DNA of 64,000 nucleotides from KBS-83 sp051025295 (GCA_051025295.1 JBMGJV010000021.1); one strand, 5' to 3'; positions 50,465-59,776 are shown, numbered from the stretch's first letter. Made by a program: numbers and translations. Notes: a model not told the origin generated them from the letters alone.

Positions 50465-51367
50465 ATGCAAATGTCACGGTATCTCTTGATCGCGACCCTC
50501 GCCTGCACTCTGCCGGCCGCTGCCCTCGCGATCGTCAACGGACCGGAGCCATCCGCGCCCGCTGCGCCTTCTCTCGCCGCGCCCGTCCCGAATGCCGCGC
50601 CACGGCTGCCCGATGTTCCCGACGCCTCTGACCTCCAGAACTCTTCCAGTAGTTCGCAGAGCACTTCCCAGACCACGACACCAAAAGACGAGCAGCATCA
50701 GGGCGATCCCATCGAGCCCGGCACTGACCCGCGCAAGCTTGGACCCGGCGCCGGCCTGCCGTCCCCCGGACTTGAAGGCCATCAGACCAAGCGCATCCTC
50801 GGCGTCGTCCCCAACTTTCGCTCCGTCAGCGCCAATCAAAAGCTGCCACCCCAGGGCGCGAAGGAAAAGTTCGTCACCACGCTCGAAGACAGCTTCGACT
50901 ACTCCGCCGTCATCTTCTCCGCCACACTCGCCGGCGTCGCTCAGGCGCAAGACTCTTATCCGCAGTTCCATCAGGGAGCCGCCGGCTACGGCCGCTACTT
51001 CTGGCACACCTTCGCCGACCAGACCAACGAAAACCTCTGGGTCGAGGCAATCATGCCGTCGCTCCTTCGCCAGGACACGCGCTTCTACACCCTCGGCCAT
51101 GGCGGCTTCGTCAAGCGCGGCGCCTATGCGTTCTCGCGCGTCCTCATCACTCGCGGCGACGATCAGAAACCGCAGCCCAACTTCTCCGAGGTCGTTGGCG
51201 CGGGCATCGGCTCCAGCGTCTCCTCCCTCTACTACCCGACCGCCGACCGCACCTGGACAAAGATCGGCCAGCGCTGGCTGACCAACGTCATCATCGATGG
51301 CGCGACGCTCACCTTCAAAGAATTCTGGCCGGACATCAACAACAAGACCTTCCATCAGAAACAATAG
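50465..51367 (+). CDS. Exported protein of unknown function, 300 residues
   Basis: I do not recognise this protein. It has a signal peptide (SRYLLIATLACTLPAAALA), a Ser/Thr/Gln/Pro-rich linker (about 25-100) and a folded domain (about 110-300) with VTTLEDSFDYSAVIFSATL, GAAGYGRYFWHTFADQTNENL, FYTLGHGGFVKRGAYAFSRV and FSEVVGAGIGSSVSSLYY. The domain has glycine/aromatic patterning, as if membrane-associated or outer-membrane. The start is uncertain: I use the ATG at 50465 as the beginning of the signal peptide; an earlier in-frame ATG at 50390 gives a poor signal. No strong ribosome site is seen. Confidence 0.72.
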   Translation: MQMSRYLLIATLACTLPAAALAIVNGPEPSAPAAPSLAAPVPNAAPRLPDVPDASDLQNSSSSSQSTSQTTTPKDEQHQGDPIEPGTDPRKLGPGAGLPSPGLEGHQTKRILGVVPNFRSVSANQKLPPQGAKEKFVTTLEDSFDYSAVIFSATLAGVAQAQDSYPQFHQGAAGYGRYFWHTFADQTNENLWVEAIMPSLLRQDTRFYTLGHGGFVKRGAYAFSRVLITRGDDQKPQPNFSEVVGAGIGSSVSSLYYPTADRTWTKIGQRWLTNVIIDGATLTFKEFWPDINNKTFHQKQ

Positions 51368-51372
51368 AAGGC

Positions 51373-52344
51373 ATGCACGTCGGCCTTCCCGAAGCCATCG
51401 ACCCCTCGCTCCTCCGCCACCTGCCGCAGGGCGTCACCGTCACCCGCATCCCCGACGACGCCTCCGCAGCTTCGTCGCCGTTCGATCTAGACATGTGGGT
51501 CCTGCCCTATTACGCCCGACAGGCCGCCACGGCACGGCAGCAGATTCGCACCGTCAAGGTCGTGCAATCGCTGCTCGCTGGCGTCGATGCCTATCTGCCA
51601 ATCGTGCCTGCTGGTGTGACACTTTGCGATGCGCAGGGCGTCCATGACCTCCCCGTCGCCGAGTGGATCCTCACCGTCATCCTCGCCTCGCTCAAATACA
51701 TCCCGTTCTTCGTCCGTATGCAGGCGACCGGCGACTGGCGTCAGCGCAGTGGTGCCGAAGACCTCTTTCACGAATCGCATCCAGACGAACAGCGCCTGCT
51801 CCCGCTGCCGCTCACAGACGAGCTCGCCGGCAAGACCGTCCTCATCGCCGGCTACGGCTCTATCGGTCGCGCGACGGAGGCCCTGCTCGCGCCCTTCGGC
51901 GTCAACATCCTGCGGCTCAGCCGCAGCGGCGGCGACGGCATCGCCTCGGAAGATCAGCTCGACACGCTCCTGCCGCAGGCCGACGTCGTCGTGCTGCTCG
52001 TGCCGCTCACCGGCCACACACGTGGCTGGATCAACGCGCCCCGCCTCGCGCGCATGAAGCACGGCGCCCTGCTGGTCAACGCCGCCCGCGGTCCCGTCGT
52101 CGATACGGACGCCCTCGTCGTCGCACTCCACACGCGCCGCATTCATGCCGCTGTCGATGTGACAGATCCGGAGCCGCTGCCGCTCGGCCATCCCCTCTGG
52201 TCCGCGCCCAACCTGCTGCTCACACCGCACGTCGCCGGCGCCAGCCCACGCTTCGCCGATCGCGCCATGCAGTTAGTCGGTGACCAGTGCCGTCGCTTCC
52301 TCGCCGGCGAGCCGCTCCGCAACATCGTCGCCAACGGCTACTGA
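51373..52344 (+). CDS. D-2-hydroxyacid dehydrogenase
   Basis: This 323-residue protein is a D-isomer-specific 2-hydroxyacid dehydrogenase. The NAD motif is VLIAGYGSIGRATEALL, with the Arg region MKHGALLVNAARGPVVDTDAL, Glu in VTDPEPLPLGHPLW and the catalytic His in LLLTPHVAGASP. Members reduce 2-oxo acids to D-hydroxyacids. The ATG is five bases after the preceding stop with GAAGG. It converges on the YdiJ-like dehydrogenase, which would re-oxidise D-hydroxyacids; this pairing is inference. Confidence 0.9.
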   Translation: MHVGLPEAIDPSLLRHLPQGVTVTRIPDDASAASSPFDLDMWVLPYYARQAATARQQIRTVKVVQSLLAGVDAYLPIVPAGVTLCDAQGVHDLPVAEWILTVILASLKYIPFFVRMQATGDWRQRSGAEDLFHESHPDEQRLLPLPLTDELAGKTVLIAGYGSIGRATEALLAPFGVNILRLSRSGGDGIASEDQLDTLLPQADVVVLLVPLTGHTRGWINAPRLARMKHGALLVNAARGPVVDTDALVVALHTRRIHAAVDVTDPEPLPLGHPLWSAPNLLLTPHVAGASPRFADRAMQLVGDQCRRFLAGEPLRNIVANGY

Positions 52345-52368
52345 CCGCGCGCCTCGCACCGCACGCAA

Positions 52369-55323
52369 CTACTCGAGCCCGGCCGCCAGCACCTCGGCCA
52401 CATGCAGCGCGCGCCGGCTCGTGCCCTGCGCTATCTGCTCGCGGCAACTGAACCCGTCCGTCACAATCAGGTCTCGCTCCCCCGCCTCCCGCACCGCGGG
52501 CAGCAGCACGCGCTCGCCCAGCGTCTGCGACACCTCATACTTCTCCCGCTCAAACCCGAACGGCCCCGCCATCCCGCAGCATCCGGAGTCCAGCAGATCC
52601 ACCGCCGCGCCGCTCCGCTCCAGCAGCCCCCGCTCCGTCTTCATCGCAAACACCGCCTTGTGGTGACAGTGCCCATGCAGCACGATGCGTCGTCCGTCCA
52701 GCTTTGGCGGCTGCCACCCCGGCGCACGCTGCGCCAGAAAATCAGCCAGCAGAAACGTCTGCTTCGCCAGCCGCTGTGCTCGCGCGTCCTTCGGGTAGAA
52801 ATTTCGTAACTCTTCCACAAATACACTCGCGCAGCTCGGCTCCAGCACCACAAACGGCAACCCCGCATCGATCTGCGGCCCCAGCCGCTCGAGCACGCGC
52901 CCCAGGTACCGCTTCGCCTCATCCAGAAATCCAAAATCATAAAGCGGCCGCCCGCAGCAGATATGCCGCCGCGGAAACACCACGCGAAACCCCGCGCTCC
53001 GCAGCACGCGCGCCGCCGCATCCAGCACCTGCGGCTGCAGGTAGTTGTTCCACGTGTCCGGCCACAGCAGCACCGTCTGCGCATCCGTCGGTGTGCTCGC
53101 CGCTCGATCCTGCTCGCTCGTGAATGACCGCTGCGCAAACCGCGGCAACGTCCGCTTCGGCGCAACACCCGCCACCCGCTTTGCCAGCGCCTCCACACCC
53201 GGCAGCATCAACGACCCATTCGCAACCCGCGGCGCAAACGCCGCCAGCCGCGCCCACTTATCCATAAAGCCGAACAGGTAGTGCGGCACCGGATGCACCC
53301 GCCCCGCATAGTGCTTGGCCAGGAACTCCGATTTGTAACTGGCCATGTCCACTTTCACCGGGCACTCGCTCTTGCATGCCTTGCACGACAGGCACAGGTC
53401 CAGCGCCTCGTGCACCTGCTCGTTGCGCCAGCCGTCCGGCAGCGTGTCGCCCTGCATCAACTCCCACAGCAGGTGCGCCCGGCCGCGCGTCGAGTGCTGC
53501 TCCTCACCCGTCGCCATGTAACTCGGGCACATCGTCCCGTGGTCCGCCTTGCGGCACGCGCCCACCCCCACACACCGCATCGTCGCGTTGCCGAACGAGC
53601 CGTCATCATCGGGAAAATGAAAGTGCGTCTCCGGTCGCGCCGCCGCATACCCCGGCCCCAGCCGCAGCTTCTCGCCTGGCTGGTAGATCTGCGGCTCCGC
53701 GGGCGTCCCCATCATCTTGCCCGGGTTCATCTTGTTGTCCGGATCCCACAGCGCCTTGAACTCGCGAAACGCCTCCATCAGCTCCGGCCCAAACATCTTC
53801 GGGAGCAGCGCCCCGCGCGCCTGCCCATCGCCATGCTCGCCCGAGAGCGAACCGCCTAGCTCCAGCACCAGGTCCGCCGCCCGCTCCAGGAACTCGCGAA
53901 ACCGCTCCACGCCCTCCGCCGTTCGCAAATCGTAACTGATGCGGGTGTGAATGCAGCCCTGCCCGAAGTGACCGTAGATCGGCATCACATAGCCGAACTC
54001 ATCCACCAGCGCCTGCAACCGCCGCAGGTACTCACCCAGCCGCTCCGGCGGCACCGCCGAATCCTCCCAGCCCTCCCACAGCTCCGGCACCCCCGGCACA
54101 TACGTCACCGCGCCGAGTGCAGACTCGCGCACGCCCCAAACCCGCGCCGCCTCGTCGCCATCTCTGCGGATCGCCGCCGCCGGCGTCTCCCAGCCCCGCG
54201 TCGCCTCCACAAACCGCTCTGCCTGCTGGAGCGCATCCTCCGCCGTGTCCGCGCCAAACTCCACCAGCAGAAACCCGCGCCCCGGCGGCAACAGCGCAAT
54301 GTCATCCTCCAGCAGCTGCTTGCGTCGCAGGAAATCGACCAGCAACCCATCGAACCCCTCGAGCCCGATCGGCTTCGACCGCAGAATCTCCGGCACCGCA
54401 TCCGCCGCAAGAAACGCATCCGCAAACCCCAGCACCACCAGCTGCCGATGCTGCGGACTCTTCACCAGCCGCACCGTCGCTTCGAGCACGGTCACGCACG
54501 TCGCCTCGGACCCAACCAGCGCCCGCGCCACATGGAATCCGTTCTCGGGCAGCAGTTGATCCAGGTTGAACCCGGACACCCGCCGCGGAATATCCGGGAA
54601 CCGCTCCCGCACCAGCACTGCATACCGATCGCGAATGCGCTTCAGCCCCGCATAGATCTCGCCCGCGCGTCCCCCCGCAGCGATCGCCGCATCCAGCTCG
54701 GCCTCGCTCATCGCGCCCACCTGCATCCGCGTCCCGTCGTACAGCAGCACCTCCAGCGACTCGATGTTGTCCACCGTCTTGCCGCCCATCAGCGCATGCA
54801 CGCCACAGGAGTTGTTACCAATCATCCCGCCCAGCGTGCACCGGCTGTGCGTCGCCGGATCCGGAGCAAACGTCAGCTCGCCCCGCTCCGCCTCCTCGCG
54901 CAGCCGGTCCAGCACAATCCCCGGCTCCACGCGCGCTCGCTTCGCCGCATGGTCGATCGCCACCATCCGCCGCATGTGCTTCGAGAAATCCAGCACCACG
55001 GCCACATTGCAGCAATTGCCGGGAATGCTCGTGCCACCGCCACGCGGCAGCACTGCCGCGCCAAACTCGCGGCACGCCGCCATCGTCGCCACCACATCCT
55101 CTGCGTCCAGCGGCAGCACCACGCCGATCGGCACCTGCCGGTAGTTCGACGCATCCGTCGCATACATCGCGCGCGACCCCGCATCGAACCGCACCTCCCC
55201 CCGCACCCTCGCGCGCAGCCGCGCCTCAAGCGCCGCATGCTGCGCAAAGTCCTCGTGCGGTAAGTGCGTCTCCGGCCGGCGCTGCGCATCGGCTTGCAGA
55301 ATCGGAAGCAGGGCTCGTTCCAT
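52369..55323 (-). CDS. FAD/Fe-S D-2-hydroxyacid dehydrogenase (YdiJ-like)
   Basis: This 984-residue protein fuses an FAD_binding_4 domain (about 45-260: PLDAEDVVATMAACREFG, RGGGTSIPGNCCN, THSRCTLGGMIGNNSCG), an FAD-oxidase C-terminal domain (about 270-530), a Fe-S domain (CRKADHGTMCPSY, LCLSCKACKSECPVKVDM) and a CCG-type domain (HICCGRPLYD, GHCHHKAV, DSGCCGMAGPFGFE). The layout and length resemble E. coli YdiJ, a D-2-hydroxyglutarate dehydrogenase; D-lactate is an alternative. No signal peptide. Its start lies two bases after the symporter stop, so the two are coupled. Confidence 0.9.
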   Translation of the reverse strand: MERALLPILQADAQRRPETHLPHEDFAQHAALEARLRARVRGEVRFDAGSRAMYATDASNYRQVPIGVVLPLDAEDVVATMAACREFGAAVLPRGGGTSIPGNCCNVAVVLDFSKHMRRMVAIDHAAKRARVEPGIVLDRLREEAERGELTFAPDPATHSRCTLGGMIGNNSCGVHALMGGKTVDNIESLEVLLYDGTRMQVGAMSEAELDAAIAAGGRAGEIYAGLKRIRDRYAVLVRERFPDIPRRVSGFNLDQLLPENGFHVARALVGSEATCVTVLEATVRLVKSPQHRQLVVLGFADAFLAADAVPEILRSKPIGLEGFDGLLVDFLRRKQLLEDDIALLPPGRGFLLVEFGADTAEDALQQAERFVEATRGWETPAAAIRRDGDEAARVWGVRESALGAVTYVPGVPELWEGWEDSAVPPERLGEYLRRLQALVDEFGYVMPIYGHFGQGCIHTRISYDLRTAEGVERFREFLERAADLVLELGGSLSGEHGDGQARGALLPKMFGPELMEAFREFKALWDPDNKMNPGKMMGTPAEPQIYQPGEKLRLGPGYAAARPETHFHFPDDDGSFGNATMRCVGVGACRKADHGTMCPSYMATGEEQHSTRGRAHLLWELMQGDTLPDGWRNEQVHEALDLCLSCKACKSECPVKVDMASYKSEFLAKHYAGRVHPVPHYLFGFMDKWARLAAFAPRVANGSLMLPGVEALAKRVAGVAPKRTLPRFAQRSFTSEQDRAASTPTDAQTVLLWPDTWNNYLQPQVLDAAARVLRSAGFRVVFPRRHICCGRPLYDFGFLDEAKRYLGRVLERLGPQIDAGLPFVVLEPSCASVFVEELRNFYPKDARAQRLAKQTFLLADFLAQRAPGWQPPKLDGRRIVLHGHCHHKAVFAMKTERGLLERSGAAVDLLDSGCCGMAGPFGFEREKYEVSQTLGERVLLPAVREAGERDLIVTDGFSCREQIAQGTSRRALHVAEVLAAGLE

Positions 55324-55325
55324 GG

Positions 55326-56837
55326 CTACACCTGGTTCAGCGTGGGTGGCGGCAGCGGCGCCTCGGCCACTCCCGTGTTACGAATGCCTGCCGCTTGCGC
55401 AAGCGTGGCGACCAGCAGGTTGATCGCGACAGCCGGCAGCGCCGCATACAGCGCAACCGCGTGCCCGGCGATATGCATGCTGTACACCGAAGACTTCATG
55501 CCCGTCGAGGCCACCATCGCCGTCCCCGCCAGCATCCCCGCGGCCCAGCCCAGCAGCAGCGCGGTCCCGCGATACCATCGGCCAAACAGCCCGAACAGCA
55601 CCGCCGGCACCAGTTGCATAATCCAGATACCGCCCAGCAACTGCAGCTCGATCGCATACTGCGCATGATTGCTCAGGATGAACACCAGAGCGCCAAACTT
55701 CACCACCAGAGACACGACCTTCGCCATGCTCGCCTCCTGCGGCGGCGTCAGCGGCGTCCTCGCAAACTCGCCCCACAGATTCCGCGTAAACAGATTCGCG
55801 GTCGCAATCGACATGATCGCCGCCGGCACCAGCGCGCCAATCCCGATCGCTGCCAGGCAGAACCCCGCAAACCACTCCGGAAACAACTTCACGAACAACA
55901 GCGGCACCACCGCCGACGTGTCCGTCGAACGAATGCCCGCCGCCAGCGCCATCAGCCCCAGCAGCGCGATCAACCCCAGCAATATGTTGTACGCCGGCAT
56001 CAACGCGGCATTGCGCCGGATCACGTTCGCGCTCGACGCGCTCAACGTCCCCGTAAATGTATGCGGATAAAACAGCAGCGCCAGCGCCGACCCGATCGCC
56101 AGCGACGAATAGCTCCAGTACTGCGCTGGGCGCAGCAGCAGCCCACCCGGCGGCGTGTGCGTCGCCAGCGCATGCCCCGCGGCTGAAAACACCGCCGCAT
56201 AGCCACCCAGCTTCGCCGGGATCACGACCACCGCCGCGATCACCATGATGTACAGCATCACGTCTTTCACAATCGCGATCGCCGCCGGTGCGCGCAGCCC
56301 GCTCGTGTAGGTGTACGCCGCCAGGATCACGAACGCCGCCACCAGCGGCCACTCCCCGTGAATTCCCAGCGCCGCGATCACCTCGCGCATCCCCACCAGT
56401 TGCAGCGCAATGTACGGCATCGTCGCCAGAATGCCCGTCACCGCGAACGCCACGGACAGCCACCGGCTCCCATACCGCCCGCGCACATAGTCGGCCAGCG
56501 TCACGTAACGCTCACGGTGGCAGATACGCCACAGCGGCGGCAGCACCAGCATCATCAGCGGGTACGCCAGGATGCAGTAGGGAACCGCGAAGAAGCCCGG
56601 CGCTCCCGCTCCATACATCGCCGCCGGCACCGCAATGATCGTGTACGCCGTGTAGAAGTCCCCGCCGATCAGGAACCACACCACCAGCGTGCCGAACCGG
56701 CGTCCCGCCAGCCCCCACTCCTCCAGGCTGTGCAGGTCCGCGCGTCGCCAGCGCGCCGCCAGAAAGCCCGCCACCGTCACCAGCACAAAGCAGGTGCAGA
56801 ACACAGCCAGCGCCGTAGTGTGGACCGAGGGAGGCAT
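55326..56837 (-). CDS. Sodium:solute symporter family protein
   Basis: This 503-residue protein has about thirteen hydrophobic helices and the look of the SSS family (monocarboxylate/proline/glucose symporters). It shows EEWGLAGRRFGTLVVWFLI, the family-typical FYTAYTIIAVPAAMYGAGA, GSRWLSVAFAVTGILATMPYIA and IGIGALVPAAIMSIATANLF, a stretch resembling the sodium-site helix. I set the start at the ATG at 56837; the frame is open for 54 codons upstream in non-helical Arg-rich sequence that overlaps doxX. It lies 17 bases after the DoxX-like gene and two bases before the YdiJ-like gene. Import of a 2-hydroxyacid is a reasonable guess. Confidence 0.88.
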   Translation of the reverse strand: MPPSVHTTALAVFCTCFVLVTVAGFLAARWRRADLHSLEEWGLAGRRFGTLVVWFLIGGDFYTAYTIIAVPAAMYGAGAPGFFAVPYCILAYPLMMLVLPPLWRICHRERYVTLADYVRGRYGSRWLSVAFAVTGILATMPYIALQLVGMREVIAALGIHGEWPLVAAFVILAAYTYTSGLRAPAAIAIVKDVMLYIMVIAAVVVIPAKLGGYAAVFSAAGHALATHTPPGGLLLRPAQYWSYSSLAIGSALALLFYPHTFTGTLSASSANVIRRNAALMPAYNILLGLIALLGLMALAAGIRSTDTSAVVPLLFVKLFPEWFAGFCLAAIGIGALVPAAIMSIATANLFTRNLWGEFARTPLTPPQEASMAKVVSLVVKFGALVFILSNHAQYAIELQLLGGIWIMQLVPAVLFGLFGRWYRGTALLLGWAAGMLAGTAMVASTGMKSSVYSMHIAGHAVALYAALPAVAINLLVATLAQAAGIRNTGVAEAPLPPPTLNQV

Positions 56838-56854
56838 CGTGGAAGTGATTCTAA

Positions 56855-57274
56855 TCAGCGGCCGCGCAGGCTGCGAACGCTCCACGCGCTCGACCCGCTC
56901 ACCACCAGCGTCAGCAGCGCGATCAGGTACAGCACGATCAACTCGCCATGATCGCCCGCGGCGCGTCCGAAGAACGCGAACCGATGCACCAGCGCCCACG
57001 CCACCAGCAGGTTACAGAAGCAGAACAGCGCCACCCACCGCGTCGCAATGCCGAACACCAGCAGCAGCGAGCACACGAAGTCAGACACGAACGCGATGAA
57101 GAACGACGCCTTCGACCCCAGGTGCACCGGGTCAGGGAAGTGCGCCAGGAACTGCGCCCAATGCATCGGCTGCTTCTCCCACCCATGCCGCAGAAACAGC
57201 GTCAGCCCCGTGCCGATGCGCAGAATCGCCAGCCCCGGCTCTCCGCTGCCATCACCCGCGCCTTGCGTCGCCAT
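56855..57274 (-). CDS. DoxX family membrane protein
   Basis: This 139-residue protein has four likely helices and DoxX-like features: LAILRIGTGLTLFLRHGWEK at the start, SFFIAFVSDFVCSLLLVFG, WVALFCFCNLLVAWALVHR, and a last helix in LIVLYLIALLTLVVSG. The family is linked to redox or quinone-related membrane processes, not resolved here. GGGGAG precedes the ATG. It is followed after 17 bases by the symporter gene. Confidence 0.86.
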   Translation of the reverse strand: MATQGAGDGSGEPGLAILRIGTGLTLFLRHGWEKQPMHWAQFLAHFPDPVHLGSKASFFIAFVSDFVCSLLLVFGIATRWVALFCFCNLLVAWALVHRFAFFGRAAGDHGELIVLYLIALLTLVVSGSSAWSVRSLRGR

Positions 57275-57289
57275 CGTGTCGTCTCCCCG

Positions 57290-57877
57290 TCAGTGCGGCA
57301 GTCCGTTGCCGGCCGGCGCATTCCACTCGTCCACCACCACGTCCAGATCGTTCACAATCCGGATCGCCTGCTCCACATTGCGCCGCACCTGCACGCGATC
57401 CTGGCGTGACACCGTGGGCGACTCCTGGATCGCGACCACGCGTCCATACGGCCACGCAAACTCCGGCACCGCCGCCAGCCCCTCCGGCAGATCGCTCATC
57501 CGCAGCTCCAGCTCCTGCCGCCGCGCCGCCTCCGGGTGCAGCATCGTGCCCGCATCCACCGGGCTGTTCGTCTGTCGCGGAAAGATCACGCGCAGCGTCA
57601 TCGAATCGCGGTGCACCGTCAGCAGCGGATTCTCCCAGGCATCCGTCGAGTGCACATTTACATATTTGTGCTTCGACGGTGTCGGAATATCGGCAAGCTC
57701 CGCGCGCGCCGTGCCTTCGCTCTTTACGAGCGCCTGCGCCTCCTGCCTCGCCAGCAGTCGCGGATTCGGCTGCTCCGGCGCGGTCGCGGGCGCGGCACTG
57801 CGGCGGCAACCCGTACTCAGCACGCAGCCGCACACCAGCAACGGCAGCAGCCAGCCAAAGGCTCTGCGGCTCAACAA
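57290..57877 (-). CDS. Putative lipoprotein
   Basis: This protein of about 195 residues begins with a lipoprotein signal (LLPLLVCGCVLSTGC, lipobox LSTGC). I do not recognise the mature part, which contains KYVNVHSTDAWENPLLTVHR, LRVIFPRQTNSPVDAGTML and a C-terminal EQAIRIVNDLDVVVDEWN. The start is a guess: a TTG pair at 57877-57872 gives a compact signal peptide, while the frame is open 32 codons further. The stop lies 15 bases before doxX, so it belongs to that operon. Confidence 0.68.
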   Translation of the reverse strand: MLSRRAFGWLLPLLVCGCVLSTGCRRSAAPATAPEQPNPRLLARQEAQALVKSEGTARAELADIPTPSKHKYVNVHSTDAWENPLLTVHRDSMTLRVIFPRQTNSPVDAGTMLHPEAARRQELELRMSDLPEGLAAVPEFAWPYGRVVAIQESPTVSRQDRVQVRRNVEQAIRIVNDLDVVVDEWNAPAGNGLPH

Positions 57878-58006
57878 GTAGGGAACGCGAAGACGCTCAG
57901 ACGTGCATGCACAACGGACAGGGGCCACGCGCTCAGAATAGCAATCCCGCGCCGCCACCCCAATCGGAAGCACTCACCCGCATCCGTCTCGTCACGATCA
58001 CGCAAC

Positions 58007-58789
58007 TCAGCGCCCCTGCCACGCCGGCGCGCGCTTCTCCAGAAACGCCGTCGTGCCCTCGCGCTTGTCGTCGGTCGCGCACGCCACGCCAAACAGCGAC
58101 GCCTCCAGCGCCAGCCCCGCATCCAGCGGCAGATCGTACCCACCCTCCACCGCCGCAATGCACGCCGCCACGGCCAGCGGCGCCTGCTGCGCCACGGCGC
58201 GTGCCAGCATCTCGGCGCGGCTGCGCAGCGTCTCCGCCGGCACCACCTCATCCACCAGCCCGATGCGGAACGCCTCCTCCGCGCTCACCATGTCGCCCGT
58301 CAGCAGCAGCTTCAGCGCCGCGCCCTTGCCCACCAGCCGCGGCAGCCGCTGTGATCCGCCATACCCCGGCAGCAGTCCCAGCTTCACCTCCGGCTGCCCC
58401 AGCCGCGCGCGGTCGCTCGCAATGCGCATCGTGCACGCCATCGCCAGCTCGCAGCCACCGCCCAGCGCGAATCCGTTGATCGCCGCAATCACCGGCTTGC
58501 CGCAGGTCTCGATCCGGCGAAACACCGCCTGCCCCCGCGCCGACAACTGCTGTCCCTCCACCGCCGACACACCAGCCAGCTCGCCAATGTCCGCGCCCGC
58601 CGCAAACGCCTTCTCGCCCGCCCCGGTCACGATCACCGCGCGCATCGCCGCATCGTCCTTCAGCTCGGCAAACGCCGCGTCCAGCTCTGCAAACAGCGTG
58701 CGGTTCAGCGCATTCATCACCTTGGGCCGGTTCAGCGTCACCACCGCGTAAGTGTCGCTGCGCTCCACCAGCAGCGTCTCGTAAGCCAT
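58007..58789 (-). CDS. Enoyl-CoA hydratase/isomerase (crotonase family)
   Basis: This 260-residue protein is a crotonase-fold enzyme that hydrates enoyl-CoA or a related acyl-CoA. It shows VVTLNRPKVMNALNRTLF, the oxyanion-hole AAGADIGEL, FALGGGCELAMACTMRIAS, and the catalytic Glu regions GQPEVKLGLLPGYGGSQRL. Both Glu residues typical of hydratases seem present. AGGAGAGACGC precedes the ATG. It is divergent from the lumazine synthase gene with 93 bases between them. It may head the run of minus-strand genes below, but the 129-base gap to the lipoprotein leaves this open. Confidence 0.93.
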   Translation of the reverse strand: MAYETLLVERSDTYAVVTLNRPKVMNALNRTLFAELDAAFAELKDDAAMRAVIVTGAGEKAFAAGADIGELAGVSAVEGQQLSARGQAVFRRIETCGKPVIAAINGFALGGGCELAMACTMRIASDRARLGQPEVKLGLLPGYGGSQRLPRLVGKGAALKLLLTGDMVSAEEAFRIGLVDEVVPAETLRSRAEMLARAVAQQAPLAVAACIAAVEGGYDLPLDAGLALEASLFGVACATDDKREGTTAFLEKRAPAWQGR

Positions 58790-58882
58790 GCGTCTCTCCT
58801 CGTCGAACCAGCTATCATCGCGGCCCGCCCGCGCCTTTGTCACCCCCGCTCCGCCCGCGGCCGATGGTAGATTCAAAGGAGC

Positions 58883-59776
58883 ATGATCAAGGGCATCACC
58901 TTTGTGCACGCGGCCAGCACGCCGTCGGTGTACGACACACTGCACCGCTTCCTCTCCGCCGTCGGCCTCGAACCCGGCCGCGCGTGGCAGACCGACCTCA
59001 GCCGCGGCGCTCCCTTCGTCGCGCCCATGGGCAGCTTCGAGCTGCTCGACGGCATGGCCCCCCTCCCCGCCGAAGTCATGATCGAGGTCACCGCCATCGC
59101 CGACGTCTACGTCGCCGCGAAGCAGTGGCTCGAATCGACCGTCGGCTCGCAGGAAGCAGCACGCCGCATCAAGCCGGTCGCGCCCACCACCTGGAAGTCC
59201 TTCGCCTTCTCCGTCGAGCCCGTGCCCGGCATCCCCTTCGCCTTCTGGGAGTGGCAGGAGCCCCTCCGCGGCAAGCCCCTCGCCATCGAAGGCGATCTCT
59301 CCGCCAACGGCATGCGCTTCGGCATCGTCGTCGCCCGCTGGAACGCCGTCATCACCGACCGACTCCTCCAGGGCTCGCTCGATGGCATCCTCCGCAGCGG
59401 CGGCCGCCGCGAAGACATCGAGATCGTTCGCGTCCCCGGCGCCTGGGAGGTCCCCTCCGCCGCACGCGCGCTCGCCGAGACGAAGCGCTTCGACGGCATC
59501 ATCACCCTCGGCTGCCTCATCCGCGGCGAGACCGCGCACTACGAAGCCATCTACAACGAAGTCAGCCGCGGCATCGGCCAGTCCCAGCAGGAGACCGGCA
59601 TCCCGCACGGCTTCGGCGTCCTCACCTGCGAAACCCTCGAGCAGGCGCTCAACCGCGCCGGCATCAAGGCCGGCAACAAGGGCTTCGAAGCCGCCGTCGC
59701 CACCATCGAAATGATCGACATCCATCGCCGCATCACGAGCACTCGCAATCCCGATCCCGACAGGCGGCCCGCATGA
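58883..59776 (+). CDS. ribH: VOC-like domain fused to 6,7-dimethyl-8-ribityllumazine synthase
   Basis: This 297-residue protein is about twice the usual lumazine synthase length. From about residue 133 the enzyme is complete: MRFGIVVARWNAVITDRLL, VPGAWEVPSAARALA, GCLIRGETAHYEAIYNEV with the catalytic His, HGFGVLTCETLEQAL and NKGFEAAVATIEMI. It condenses butanone phosphate with an aminouracil in riboflavin synthesis. Residues 1-125 resemble a vicinal-oxygen-chelate (glyoxalase-like) domain: TPSVYDTLHRFLSAVGLEPG and PVPGIPFAFWEWQEPL fit VOC strands and the end motif. The ATG at 58883 follows AAAGGAGC, so the fusion is the likely product. The stop overlaps nusB by four bases. Confidence 0.85.
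   Translation: MIKGITFVHAASTPSVYDTLHRFLSAVGLEPGRAWQTDLSRGAPFVAPMGSFELLDGMAPLPAEVMIEVTAIADVYVAAKQWLESTVGSQEAARRIKPVAPTTWKSFAFSVEPVPGIPFAFWEWQEPLRGKPLAIEGDLSANGMRFGIVVARWNAVITDRLLQGSLDGILRSGGRREDIEIVRVPGAWEVPSAARALAETKRFDGIITLGCLIRGETAHYEAIYNEVSRGIGQSQQETGIPHGFGVLTCETLEQALNRAGIKAGNKGFEAAVATIEMIDIHRRITSTRNPDPDRRPA

Noticed and set aside
53947..55263. A 438-codon plus-strand frame opposite the YdiJ-like gene
   Set aside because: Arg/His/Pro-rich shadow of conserved FAD-domain coding sequence.
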